This document shows, one piece after another, positions 1 to 7,987 of a DNA stretch of 64,000 nucleotides. The notes under the pieces are model-generated. The model was not told the DNA's origin and made no database searches. It saw only the letters and a program-made list of their open reading frames with translations. The stretch comes from Gluconacetobacter azotocaptans (GTDB taxonomy: Bacteria; Pseudomonadota; Alphaproteobacteria; Acetobacterales; Acetobacteraceae), in NCBI RefSeq assembly GCF_014174355.1, contig NZ_JABEQF010000001.1, positions 248,001-312,000 on the forward strand, read 5' to 3'. Numbering within the stretch: the stretch's first letter is position 1; each line of letters starts with the position of its first letter. Made by a program: the position numbers and the translations under genes.

Positions 1-111
1 GGACCGCCCGGATGCGGGGCGGCGTCATCCGACCCGGACTCTTCTCATTGTCCAGGCTGATCTGTATGGGCTGGTGCCGGATGACTGCCGCCGGCGGTCC
101 TGGAGGTTTTC

Positions 112-1113
112 TTGCGTATTCTCATGACCGGGACGGCGGGGTTCATCGGCTTCCATCTGGCGCTGCGGCTGCTGGCCGAGGGGCACGACGTCACGGGCAT
201 CGACGGCATGACCTCCTATTACGATATCGCGCTGAAACAGGCACGGCATGCCCGCCTGCGCGAATGTCCGGGCTTCACCTGTCATGAATTCATGCTGGAA
301 GATTCCGGCGCGCTGGCCAGGGCCTGCCGCGCGGCCCGGCCCGACATCGTCATTCATCTGGCAGCGCAGGCTGGGGTGCGGTACAGCCTGGAAAATCCCG
401 GCGCCTATGTCAGCGCGAATGTGGTGGGCACCCATAACCTGCTGGAACAGGTGAAGGATCTGCCGGTCCGGCATTTCATCCTGGCCTCGACCTCGTCGGT
501 CTACGGTGCCAGCCTCGAGATTCCGTTCGCCGAGGATCTGCCGTGCAACCAGCCGTTGAGCCTGTATGCCGCGACCAAGAAGGCGTGCGAGGGCATCGGC
601 CATTCCTACGCCCATCTGCATGGCCTGCCGATTACCGCCTGCCGATTCTTCACCGTCTACGGGCCGTGGGGGCGGCCGGACATGGCGCTGTTCCGCTTTA
701 CCCGCAACATCTTCGCCGGCCTGCCGATCGACGTCTATAACGGCGGGGACATGCAGCGCGACTTTACCTATGTCGACGATCTGGTCGAGGCCGTCTGCCG
801 CCTGCTGCCCCTTCCGCCGGCGACCCAGGCCGGGCATGGCGCCAGTCCGGTCGCGCCCTATCGCGTGGTGAATGTCGGCGGGGGGCAGCCGGTCGGCCTG
901 CGGGATTTCATCACCGCCATCGAACGCGCGACGGGTCGGGAGGCAATCTGCAACATGCTGCCCATGCAGCGGGGTGACGTGCCGCGCTCGTGGGCGGACT
1001 GCACGGTTCTGGAACAGTTGACCGGCTTTCATCCCGCGACGCCCTTGCAGGCCGGAGTGGACGCCTTCGTCGCGTGGTATCGCCAATGGTATCGGGCCGC
1101 CGACGGGGCGTGA
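112..1113 (+). CDS. NAD-dependent sugar epimerase, UDP-glucuronate 4-epimerase-like
   Basis: Extended-SDR nucleotide-sugar epimerase of 333 residues, the usual length. The Rossmann glycine motif (GTAGFIG) is at residues 7-13, the Ser/Thr region around residues 126-129, and the catalytic pair YAATK puts Tyr at 152 and Lys at 156. The N-terminal pattern (GFIGFHLALRLL, then a DG-x-YYD loop) resembles UDP-glucuronate epimerases, which interconvert UDP-GlcA and UDP-GalA in the cytoplasm. I chose a TTG start because GGAGG lies five bases upstream and no better in-frame start precedes the glycine motif. The product could supply acidic sugars to the polysaccharide locus downstream. Exact substrate is inferred from family resemblance only. 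Bases 1-111 upstream hold no convincing gene. Confidence 0.85.
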   Translation: MRILMTGTAGFIGFHLALRLLAEGHDVTGIDGMTSYYDIALKQARHARLRECPGFTCHEFMLEDSGALARACRAARPDIVIHLAAQAGVRYSLENPGAYVSANVVGTHNLLEQVKDLPVRHFILASTSSVYGASLEIPFAEDLPCNQPLSLYAATKKACEGIGHSYAHLHGLPITACRFFTVYGPWGRPDMALFRFTRNIFAGLPIDVYNGGDMQRDFTYVDDLVEAVCRLLPLPPATQAGHGASPVAPYRVVNVGGGQPVGLRDFITAIERATGREAICNMLPMQRGDVPRSWADCTVLEQLTGFHPATPLQAGVDAFVAWYRQWYRAADGA

Positions 1114-1125
1114 TCCGGCTGGATC

Positions 1126-1155
1126 TTATCCACAGAATTGGGGACAATCCTGTGG
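1126..1155. other. DnaA-box-like pair (TTATCCACA and an inverted CTGTGG half)
   Basis: The intergenic stretch after the epimerase contains TTATCCACA, a perfect match to the classical DnaA box (1126-1134). After a 14-base spacer comes CTGTGG (1150-1155), forming an inverted repeat with CCACAG (1130-1135). One perfect and one weak box could bind DnaA, but this is far short of an origin. It may be a titration or regulatory site, or chance. Confidence 0.3.
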
Positions 1156-1222
1156 GCGGTACTGGGGGGCATGGGCGGACAATGATCTTCTTCCTTGGTG
1201 GAATCGCGAGTCACCGCGAATC

Positions 1223-1242
1223 GCCCTGTCTCGCGACAGGGC
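1223..1242. other. Perfect stem-loop just upstream of the Nudix start
   Basis: GCCCTGTC, a TCGC loop, then GACAGGGC gives an 8-bp perfect GC-rich stem that ends 10 bases before the ATG at 1253. It has no T-run. It could weaken or gate translation of the Nudix gene, or end transcription from the epimerase gene. Its function is not shown by sequence. Confidence 0.4.
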
Positions 1243-1252
1243 AGGGCCGGCG

Positions 1253-1963
1253 ATGGGCCAGGTAGAGGACGGGTCGGTCCCGATCGTCTTCGCCCCGACG
1301 ATCCCGGCGGACTGCCACGCCCGGGTCCGCGCGGCCCCGCATTTCCGGCGCTGGCTGGCGGCCGCGGCGGCGGGTTTCGACCTGCGGCGGGTCACGGTAG
1401 AGAGTGTGACGTTCTTCGGTCCGCGGGTCGGGTTCATCCTGCTCCAGGCCGATGCCTGGCATGACGGCCGGCAGGTGCCGGGCACGGTCCTGCTGCGCGG
1501 CGATTCGGTGTCCATCCTGCTGGTCCTGCGTCATGCCGGCCATCCTGACCGGACCATCCTGACCTGCGAGGCCCGGCTGCCGGCGGCATGCCCCGACCTG
1601 CTGTCGTTGCCGGCGGGGATGCTGGACGGCGAGACCTTCGCCAGCACCGCCCTGCGCGAATTGTCCGAGGAGATCGGGGCCGACCTGGCGGTGCGCCAGG
1701 ACATGCTGGTGGACCTTGCGACCGTGTGGCTGTCGCCGGGCGGCTGCGATGAGGCGATCGCCCTGTACTATGCCGTCCTGGACCTTGATGACGCGGCGAT
1801 TCGCGCCCTGGATGGTCGCCGGACGGGTAATGCGGACGAACGTGAATCGATCCGGGTGCGGGTGGTCGATCTGGACGATATTCCGCGCATCGGCAGGACC
1901 GACGCCAAGACGCTGCTGTCGTTCTACATGTATCGCGACCGGGCGGCCCGCGTCGGCGCGTGA
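1253..1963 (+). CDS. Nudix hydrolase, ADP-sugar pyrophosphatase-like
   Basis: A 236-residue protein with a Nudix box at about residues 121-143 (PAGMLDGE, then RELSEEIGAD). The three glutamates that bind the divalent metal are present. The first box glycine is replaced by Ala in the form seen in ADP-ribose/ADP-sugar pyrophosphatases, so cleavage of a nucleoside-diphosphate sugar to a nucleoside monophosphate and a sugar phosphate is the best guess. The N-terminal 100 residues before the box are longer than in minimal Nudix proteins. It sits between a nucleotide-sugar epimerase and a ureohydrolase with separate spacing, so an operon link is unproven. The substrate cannot be read from the sequence. 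Confidence 0.8.
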   Translation: MGQVEDGSVPIVFAPTIPADCHARVRAAPHFRRWLAAAAAGFDLRRVTVESVTFFGPRVGFILLQADAWHDGRQVPGTVLLRGDSVSILLVLRHAGHPDRTILTCEARLPAACPDLLSLPAGMLDGETFASTALRELSEEIGADLAVRQDMLVDLATVWLSPGGCDEAIALYYAVLDLDDAAIRALDGRRTGNADERESIRVRVVDLDDIPRIGRTDAKTLLSFYMYRDRAARVGA

Positions 1964-2027
1964 TGTATTGCCCGATCGGTGGAAACCGTGGACATTCGGG
2001 CTTTCATGTCGTGATCGGAATATTCCA

Positions 2028-2987
2028 GTGGAACCAGACGATTGCCAGCCGGTCGATGCCGCGCTCGTGCCCCGTTTTGCCGGCCTTGCGACCTTCATGC
2101 GCCTGCCGTACCGGCAGTCGACCATGGGCCTGGATGTGGCGCTGTACGGGATTCCATGGGATGGCGGCACCACCAATCGCGCCGGCGCCCGTCATGGCCC
2201 GCGCGAAGTGCGCAGCCAGTCCAGCATGATGCGCAGCGTCCATCACGTGACCGGCCTGCAGCCGTTCCGCGCCGCCCGCGTGGCGGATGTCGGCGATCTA
2301 TCGGTCAACCCGACCGATATCGAGGACACGCTGGAACGGATCACGGCGGGGGTGGCGGCCATCGTGCAGGCGGGGGCGATCCCGCTGGGCGTCGGGGGCG
2401 ATCATCTGACAACCTTGCCGGTGCTGCGCGCCGTTGCACGGTCGGGGCCGGTGGGCCTGATCCAGTTCGACGCCCATTCGGACACCAACGACACCTATTT
2501 TGGCAACAGCCCCTATACCCATGGCACGCCGTTCCGCCGCGCGATCGAGGAAGGGATCCTGGACCCGAAGCGCATGATCCAGATCGGCCTGCGCGGGTCG
2601 CTCTATGACCCCGGCGACCATGACTGGGCCAAGGCGCAGGGCATACGGACGATGTATATGGAGGAATGCGTGCACCTGGGCCCCGAGCGGGTCATGGAGG
2701 AAGCGCGGCGCGTCGTGGGTGACGGCCCGACTTATGTGACCTTCGACATCGACTGCCTGGACCCGTCGATGGCGCCGGGGACCGGTACGCCGGAAATCGG
2801 CGGCTTCACCACGCGCGAGGCCCAGCAGATGCTGCGCCTGCTGGAAGGCGTCCGGATCGTCGGCGCCGACGTGGTGGAGGTCGCGCCGCCCTTCGACCTG
2901 TCCGGCATCACCGCGCTGGCGGGGGCGACTGTCCTGTTCGAACTGCTGTGCGTCGTCGCGTCGGGTCGCCGGCAGGCCGGTGTCTGA
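2028..2987 (+). CDS. Ureohydrolase: agmatinase / guanidinobutyrase-type
   Basis: Arginase/agmatinase superfamily member of 319 residues with the dinuclear Mn site intact: GGDH near residue 123, DAHSDT near 148 and DIDCLDPSMAPGTGTPE near 241. It should release urea from a guanidino compound in the cytoplasm. The N-terminal stretch QPVDAALVPRFAG followed by TFMRLP is typical of agmatinase and guanidinobutyrase subfamilies rather than arginase. The reading frame stays open upstream through the Nudix gene, where it is a shadow. I chose GTG at 2028 because it begins the conserved N-terminus. Which guanidino substrate it uses (agmatine, 4-guanidinobutyrate or another) cannot be decided. It converges on the Rieske gene, whose stop is only 9 bases away. 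Confidence 0.85.
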   Translation: MEPDDCQPVDAALVPRFAGLATFMRLPYRQSTMGLDVALYGIPWDGGTTNRAGARHGPREVRSQSSMMRSVHHVTGLQPFRAARVADVGDLSVNPTDIEDTLERITAGVAAIVQAGAIPLGVGGDHLTTLPVLRAVARSGPVGLIQFDAHSDTNDTYFGNSPYTHGTPFRRAIEEGILDPKRMIQIGLRGSLYDPGDHDWAKAQGIRTMYMEECVHLGPERVMEEARRVVGDGPTYVTFDIDCLDPSMAPGTGTPEIGGFTTREAQQMLRLLEGVRIVGADVVEVAPPFDLSGITALAGATVLFELLCVVASGRRQAGV

Positions 2988-2996
2988 AACGGTTTC

Positions 2997-4052
2997 TCAG
3001 GCGATGACGCCGTAGGTGATGCCCAGGTCACGCAGCCAGCGGCGGTAGGCGACGCCCATCCGGTCTGACCGGTGGTGCATTTCGGCGCGCAGGTCGACGG
3101 GAATGCGCTCCGGCCGCTGGGTTTCCACGATGTCGCGGTCCTGATTGTAGACGATGTCCTGGCGCGGCAGCATGTCGGCTTCTGTCAGGTCGGGGGCGAA
3201 ATTGATCGCGAAGACCACGCGGGCGACCGACGTGACCTCATCCACCGGCTGGACGGTAAACATGGTCACGAACCGGTCGTCGGGCGAGCCAAGATGCGCC
3301 TGCGCGGGGTCGACGATGCGCACGCGCTTGGAAAAGGCGGCCACCAACGGGCGCAGGCAATAATAGGTGTACCCCGCCTGGACCGGAATTTTGCGGAAAT
3401 CGCCGACGGGCTGGAACACGCTGATTTCGGAGGACACCAGGCCGTCGGCGCTGCGGGTCACGTCGTAATCGGGGATGATGTCGGGCGCGTCGGGCACGCC
3501 GTTCAGGCCGGAATGGACGAAGGGAAAATGCGTGGCGTCGACGAAATTCTCGACGGCGCGGAACCCGTTGGCGCGATAGACATACGGCCCGGCATGGAAA
3601 ATCCTGAAGCCCGGCAGGTCGCGGGCAGGGAAGGCCGGAATGGGGTGGGCGGGCTTGCCCAGCGTCGCCCAGACCAGCCCGTCCTGCTCCTGCGCGCGGA
3701 CCGGGAAGGCCCGGGCCTTGGGCGGGATCGGCTGGTCGGGCGCCACGGGAATGTGGACGCAGCGCGCCTGCCCGTCGAAACGCCAGCCATGATACGGGCA
3801 GACCACCGTGTCGTCCTTGATCCAGCCTTTGGACAGGCGCGCGCCGCGATGGATGCATAAATCGTCCCAGACATGGACCGCCCCCGCCGCGTCGCGCCAG
3901 ACGATCAGGTCGCGGCCCAGCAGGGTGGCGGGGGTGATCGTGCCGGCGACGATCTCGCGGCTGCGGGCCACGGGGTACCAGTCATCCAGCATGACCGGAT
4001 CGTCGCACAGGCGCGACACGGCCGTGGTATCGAGGGCGGGGGCATCGGACAT
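2997..4052 (-). CDS. Rieske non-haem iron oxygenase, vanillate-demethylase-like
   Basis: A 351-residue oxygenase component. The Rieske [2Fe-2S] ligands are Cys66/His68 and Cys85/His88 (CIH and CPYH), and the catalytic mononuclear iron motif N-x2-D-x2-H-x4-H spans residues 169-180. Length and order match single-component oxygenases of the vanillate O-demethylase type, which hydroxylate or demethylate aromatic acids and need a separate reductase. No ferredoxin reductase gene is nearby, so electrons must come from elsewhere. ATG at 4052 follows GAGGAG at good spacing and lies 10 bases after the upstream FAD monooxygenase stop, which implies a two-gene operon. The aromatic substrate is unknown. 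Confidence 0.85.
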   Translation of the reverse strand: MSDAPALDTTAVSRLCDDPVMLDDWYPVARSREIVAGTITPATLLGRDLIVWRDAAGAVHVWDDLCIHRGARLSKGWIKDDTVVCPYHGWRFDGQARCVHIPVAPDQPIPPKARAFPVRAQEQDGLVWATLGKPAHPIPAFPARDLPGFRIFHAGPYVYRANGFRAVENFVDATHFPFVHSGLNGVPDAPDIIPDYDVTRSADGLVSSEISVFQPVGDFRKIPVQAGYTYYCLRPLVAAFSKRVRIVDPAQAHLGSPDDRFVTMFTVQPVDEVTSVARVVFAINFAPDLTEADMLPRQDIVYNQDRDIVETQRPERIPVDLRAEMHHRSDRMGVAYRRWLRDLGITYGVIA

Positions 4053-4062
4053 GACGGGCTCC

Positions 4063-5262
4063 TCAGGCGGCCGAGGCCGTGGGTTCGGGCGGGAGGGTCG
4101 CATCGTGTTCGTAGATCCAGTTGGCCTTGATCCCGGACCGGTGCGGATTGATCAGGCTGCGCAGCCGGTACGCCATGTCGCGTCGCCAGAGCGCCAGCGG
4201 CGAGGACAGATGGTAGGTCCGTCCCCGTTCGCGCGATTCCAACTGCACGCGCCGGGTGCGCGGCAGGCGTCGGGCCTCGTACGCCGACAATGCGCCCGCT
4301 ACATCGGGCCCGGCGGCCAGGCAGGACGCCAGGACGAACGCATCCTCGATCGCCATGCCCGCGCCCTGCGACAGGAAGGGCAGCATCGGGTGGGCGGCGT
4401 CGCCCAGCAGGGTGATCGCGCCGTCCGACCAGCGCGGCATGGGGTCGCGGTCGAACAGTCCCCATTTGAAAACGTTGTCCGCCTGCCCGAACAGGCGCTG
4501 CAGGTTGGGATGCCACCCCGTGAACGCGTCCAGCAATTCCTCGCGGGAGCTTGGCACGTTCCACGATTCCTCGACCCAGGAGGCGGTTTCGGTCACGGCG
4601 ACGATGTTCACGGCGCGCCCGCCACGGACGTAATAGGTCACGACATGCGCCTGCGGCCCCAGCCAGAACGATGAATCGGGGGATACGTACTCCAGCGGCT
4701 GCTTGTCGTACGGGACGACGGCGCGATAGCACATGTTGCCGGTGAAGCGGGCCGGCGCGGTGCCGAACAGCGACGCGCGCACGACGGAATGGATGCCGTC
4801 GGCGCCGACGATCAGATCGGCCTCGAACGTGCCGCCATCCGCGAAGGAGGCGACGGCCCCGGACGGGGTGCGCGCGACGCTGCTGCACGCGCGCGCGAAC
4901 GTAACCCGTTCGGCGGGGATGCGCCGGGCGAACAGCGCGTGCAGGTCCGCCCGATGGACATGAAAGAACGGCGCGCCGTACAGGCGGGGGCAATCCTCGG
5001 CCAGCGGCGTGCGCCACATTTCCCGTGCCGTCTTCCAGTTGCGCCCGACCAGGGCCTGCGGCGTGAAGCTGATGGTCCGCAGCGCCTCCATCAGCCCCAT
5101 CGCCCGGATGATTTTCACGGCGTTGGGCGTCACCTGAATGCCGGCGCCGACTTCGCCGAAGGCGGGCGCGCGCTCGAACAGATGGACGTCGATCCCCTGT
5201 TGCAGCAGCGCCAGCGCCAGGGCCGCGCCGCCGATTCCGCCTCCGATGATACCGACGCGCAT
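4063..5262 (-). CDS. FAD-dependent aromatic-acid monooxygenase
   Basis: Class A flavoprotein monooxygenase of 399 residues, in the salicylate hydroxylase / 3-hydroxybenzoate 6-hydroxylase / NicC group. The ADP-binding motif GGGIGG is at residues 7-12, the second motif GADGIHS is near 157, and the FAD-ribityl motif GDAAHP is near 293. These enzymes hydroxylate a phenolic or pyridinic acid with NAD(P)H and O2. ATG at 5262 begins MRVGIIGG; an upstream Met in frame adds five unlikely residues. It is the first gene of the operon with the Rieske oxygenase and diverges from a GntR regulator. It resembles the NicC in this window in outline but belongs to a separately regulated pathway. Confidence 0.85.
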   Translation of the reverse strand: MRVGIIGGGIGGAALALALLQQGIDVHLFERAPAFGEVGAGIQVTPNAVKIIRAMGLMEALRTISFTPQALVGRNWKTAREMWRTPLAEDCPRLYGAPFFHVHRADLHALFARRIPAERVTFARACSSVARTPSGAVASFADGGTFEADLIVGADGIHSVVRASLFGTAPARFTGNMCYRAVVPYDKQPLEYVSPDSSFWLGPQAHVVTYYVRGGRAVNIVAVTETASWVEESWNVPSSREELLDAFTGWHPNLQRLFGQADNVFKWGLFDRDPMPRWSDGAITLLGDAAHPMLPFLSQGAGMAIEDAFVLASCLAAGPDVAGALSAYEARRLPRTRRVQLESRERGRTYHLSSPLALWRRDMAYRLRSLINPHRSGIKANWIYEHDATLPPEPTASAA

Positions 5263-5279
5263 GCACCACCTCCACAATA

Positions 5280-5289
5280 TCGTATACGA
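5280..5289. promoter_or_regulatory. Putative GntR/FadR-type operator TCGTATACGA
   Basis: A perfect 10-bp palindrome 17 bases upstream of the FAD monooxygenase ATG, inside an AT-rich patch of the divergent promoter region. It fits the general t-n-GT-n-AC-n-a shape of FadR-subfamily operators, and the adjacent divergent gene encodes such a regulator. Binding is inferred. Confidence 0.45.
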
Positions 5290-5431
5290 AATAAAGGGCT
5301 CGACGTTGCGTCAGGGATCGAAGCATGCGCGGGGCGAGGCGGTCAACAATATTCCTTTTCCGGAATGAACAGTCTTGCATCGCGGCTGTCCCGCCCCCTA
5401 GATTGCAACGAAATGTGAACCACGGGGCGGC

Positions 5432-6142
5432 ATGCGCGACAGACAGGACAGGCCGGGTGTTGCGGCACGGCGGCCGCTGCTGGAACTGGTGCTGCCGGTT
5501 CTGCGCGACGCCATCATCAATCGCACCTTGCCCCCCGGCGAGCGGTTGTCGGAAGGCGACATCTGCGCCCGGCTGGGAATTTCGCGTACCCCATTGCGCG
5601 AGGCCCTGCGGATACTGGAGATCGAAGGACTGGTGACGATGGCCGCCGGGGTCGGCGCGATGGTGACGCCGATCAGCCCGCCGGACCTGCATGATCGTTT
5701 CGAGCTGCTGGCGGGGCTGGAGGCGATCGCCGCCGCGCGCGTCGCCGGGCGGCGCGACCCCGCCACCATCCGGCAGATCCTGGCGATCCAGCGCGACATG
5801 GAATCCGCGTCGCGGCAGGGATCGCAGGAGGACTATTATCGGGCGAACGACCGGTTCCACCAGACGATCGTCGAGGCCGCGGGCAACGAGGTGGTACTGA
5901 ACGCCCACCGTACGGCGATGTGGCATGTGTATCGTATCCGTCATGCCACCAATGCCGCCACACCCCTGAAGCCCGACGCCGCCCGGCATCATGAGCACAT
6001 CATCGCCGCCGTGATCGCAGGCGATGTCGATGGGGCGTTCGTCGCGATGCGCCGGCATCTGGAGGACGTGTCCGACCTTATCCTGGGCCGGCTCGCCGCC
6101 GGGTGGTTCGACGCGATCGACCGCGATGCGCCGCCCCCCTGA
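5432..6142 (+). CDS. GntR-family (FadR subfamily, FCD domain) transcriptional regulator
   Basis: A 236-residue regulator with an N-terminal winged helix-turn-helix (recognition region about residues 43-62, SEGDICARLG then SRTPLREAL) and an all-helical C-terminal FCD ligand domain. The metal-site pattern is preserved: NDRFHQ in the middle, and HEH near the C-terminal third. Such proteins usually sense a carboxylate effector and repress a neighbouring catabolic operon. It diverges from the FAD monooxygenase/Rieske pair and is followed by transporter genes, so it most likely controls both arms through the intergenic palindrome. The ATG at 5432 follows a GGGGCGG stretch. Confidence 0.85.
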   Translation: MRDRQDRPGVAARRPLLELVLPVLRDAIINRTLPPGERLSEGDICARLGISRTPLREALRILEIEGLVTMAAGVGAMVTPISPPDLHDRFELLAGLEAIAAARVAGRRDPATIRQILAIQRDMESASRQGSQEDYYRANDRFHQTIVEAAGNEVVLNAHRTAMWHVYRIRHATNAATPLKPDAARHHEHIIAAVIAGDVDGAFVAMRRHLEDVSDLILGRLAAGWFDAIDRDAPPP

Positions 6143-6181
6143 CGGGTTGACCGGCGCCGGACGACGGGGGAACATGATGCG

Positions 6182-6439
6182 ATGACGGAAAGACCGCACC
6201 AGAGTACCGCGCGGCGAGGGCGGGATATCCATGCTCCGATCTGGAGAATTCTGGTCGGGGTGGGCATTCCCTTCGTCGCGGTCGATCTGGCGTTGCCGGT
6301 GCTGGACCGCGTGGGGGGGACGGTGCTGGGGTTTCCCACGGTGGTGTTCTGGCTGTTCGCGTGGTTCATCCTGACCAGCGTCTGCCTGTCCGCCGTCTGG
6401 TTCCTGCATGACCGTCGCCGGACGGACGAAGCCGGCTGA
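6182..6439 (+). CDS. DUF3311 small membrane protein
   Basis: An 85-residue protein with two predicted transmembrane helices (about residues 22-45 and 50-72) and a charged C-terminal tail. Proteins of this kind (DUF3311) are commonly encoded directly before a sodium:solute symporter and are presumed to be a small partner or assembly subunit. That is exactly the arrangement here, with 68 bases to the chosen symporter start. Its own function is not established. It may be co-transcribed with the GntR gene, whose stop is 39 bases upstream. Confidence 0.75.
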   Translation: MTERPHQSTARRGRDIHAPIWRILVGVGIPFVAVDLALPVLDRVGGTVLGFPTVVFWLFAWFILTSVCLSAVWFLHDRRRTDEAG

Positions 6440-6507
6440 CGCCCCCGCCCCGCCCGGTTGCGGCGGTGGATACGCATTCGACAGACGAACGGAAAGAAAG
6501 TCCCCTC

Positions 6508-7968
6508 ATGGCGACAGTGACGTTTTGCCTCGTGATCCTGTTGTCGCTGGCGATCGCGCTGTATTCCCGGCGAGGACATCATCATCAGGGCTCTCGGGAT
6601 TTTTTCGTGGCCTCGGGGCAGTTCGGCGGGGTGCTGCTGTTCTTCCTGGCGGTGGGCGAGACCTACAGCATCGGCAGCGTCCTGGGGTTTCCGGCCGGGA
6701 CGTTCAGCCACGGCACGGCATTCATCATCTGGTTCCTGAGCTATATCGTCCTGGCCTATCCCGTCGGCTATTTTCTCAATCCCTGGATCTGGCAGGCCGG
6801 ACGGGACCATAATGCCATCACCATGGCCGATCTGTTCCGGCACCATTTCGGCAGCCGCGCGGTCGAGATCGCGATGGCGCTGAATGCCATCCTGTTCCTG
6901 ATCCCGTTCGGCGATTTGCAATTCACCGGCCTGCTGGCCGTGCTTCAGGGGTTCGGCTGGCCGGTTCCGACATTCGTCATCACGACGGTGGCGGCGGTGA
7001 CGGCATTCTTCTGGGTGGCGCTGTCGGGGATCCGGGCGCCGGCCTATGTGTCGATCCTGAAGGATGTCATGATGATCGTCGCCGTCGTGGCGGCCGGTCT
7101 CGCGGCGCTGCTGGCCTCGGGCCATCTGCCCGATGTCCGGCAGGCCGGGCAGGATATCGCGCGGATCCGCCCGACAGGGCGCGAGGAGGCGTTCGCCATG
7201 TCCACGGTGGTGCTGCAGGCCATCGGTTTCTGCGTGGCGCCCCAGACGATCGCCTTCCTGTTCACCGGCCGGTCGCGACGGATCGTCCGGCGCAACCAGG
7301 TCCTGATGCCGCTTTACATGCTGATGTTCCCGTTCCTGTACTGGGTCGCGGATTATGCGCGGCGGTCGGGTATGCCGCTGCATGCGCCCAACGATGCCTT
7401 CATGGCGGTGTCGCTGACCCTGCTGCCCGGGTGGGTGGACGGGCTGGTGGCGGCGGCCTGCGCGCTTTCGGCATTGGTCGTGCTGGCGGGGATCTGCCTG
7501 GCCATCGGCCCGCTGGTGTCGCACAATCTGCTGCATGGCCTGTCGGATCGCCAGCAGCGGTACGGGGCGCAGATCGTGATTGCGGTCTATCTGCTGTTTT
7601 CGATCGTCAGCGCGGCGCATGCGTCCGGACTGATGATCAAGTTCAACACCATGTACTATTTCGGCGTCACGCAGGCGGCGCCCGGCATATTCGCCATCCT
7701 GGCGGCGCGGGCCGTCAGCCCCGCGGCTGTGGTCGCAGGGCTGGTGGCGGGCGATCTGCTGTCGATGGGGCTGTATCTGGGCGACATCGACCTGGGCGGG
7801 GTCAATCCCGGCCTGGTCGGCCTGGTGGCGAATGCCCTTGTCCTGTGGGGCGGAAGCCGCCTGTTGCCCAGCCGGGCGCTGGTGCCGATCCTGCACCGGG
7901 CCGGGGCGCAGGCGATTGAGGCGAAGGCAACCAAAGGGCGCAGCCCTTTGGAACCCTGGACTTTATGA
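6508..7968 (+). CDS. Sodium:solute symporter (SSS family), probable carboxylate uptake
   Basis: A 486-residue polytopic inner-membrane protein with about 13 hydrophobic segments and the SSS-type FFVASGQFGG/GETYSIGS region near the N-terminus. It resembles the MctP/PanF branch that imports monocarboxylates with Na+ and pairs with DUF3311 proteins. ATG at 6508 is preferred over an upstream in-frame ATG at 6466 because GGAAAGAAAG precedes it at seven bases and the upstream 14 residues are polar. Context (GntR regulator, FAD monooxygenase, Rieske oxygenase) suggests uptake of the aromatic or related acid degraded by that unit. Its last residues are encoded inside a repeated hairpin (7931-7951). 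Confidence 0.85.
   Translation: MATVTFCLVILLSLAIALYSRRGHHHQGSRDFFVASGQFGGVLLFFLAVGETYSIGSVLGFPAGTFSHGTAFIIWFLSYIVLAYPVGYFLNPWIWQAGRDHNAITMADLFRHHFGSRAVEIAMALNAILFLIPFGDLQFTGLLAVLQGFGWPVPTFVITTVAAVTAFFWVALSGIRAPAYVSILKDVMMIVAVVAAGLAALLASGHLPDVRQAGQDIARIRPTGREEAFAMSTVVLQAIGFCVAPQTIAFLFTGRSRRIVRRNQVLMPLYMLMFPFLYWVADYARRSGMPLHAPNDAFMAVSLTLLPGWVDGLVAAACALSALVVLAGICLAIGPLVSHNLLHGLSDRQQRYGAQIVIAVYLLFSIVSAAHASGLMIKFNTMYYFGVTQAAPGIFAILAARAVSPAAVVAGLVAGDLLSMGLYLGDIDLGGVNPGLVGLVANALVLWGGSRLLPSRALVPILHRAGAQAIEAKATKGRSPLEPWTL
7931..7951. repeat. CCAAAGGGC hairpin repeat / terminator overlapping the symporter 3' end
   Basis: CCAAAGGGC, loop GCA, GCCCTTTGG: a perfect 9-bp stem that lies within the last codons of the symporter and also faces the converging SGNH-like gene, which ends at 7988. 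A near copy of its left part (CCAAAGGGCGTAGCCCT) occurs at 38280. It probably acts as a bidirectional terminator and belongs to a dispersed repeat family. Confidence 0.6.
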
Positions 7969-7987
7969 AATTACCGATCCTGCCCCA

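Noticed and set aside
25-1086. Long - strand open frame opposite the epimerase
   Set aside because: Shadow of the epimerase gene in high-GC DNA; rich in Arg, Gly and Gln and without any domain.
1126-1155. Replication origin around the DnaA-like boxes
   Set aside because: Only one perfect box and one half-site, no AT-rich unwinding element and no origin-associated genes nearby.
4063-5262. Second nicC paralogue belonging to the nicotinate pathway
   Set aside because: The FAD monooxygenase is of the same class, but its partners are a Rieske oxygenase and GntR/SSS genes, and there is no nic gene within 30 kb of it.
3905-6409. Very long - strand open frame over the FAD monooxygenase and GntR genes
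   Set aside because: It lies in another frame of the FAD monooxygenase and antisense to GntR; low-complexity composition and no family features.
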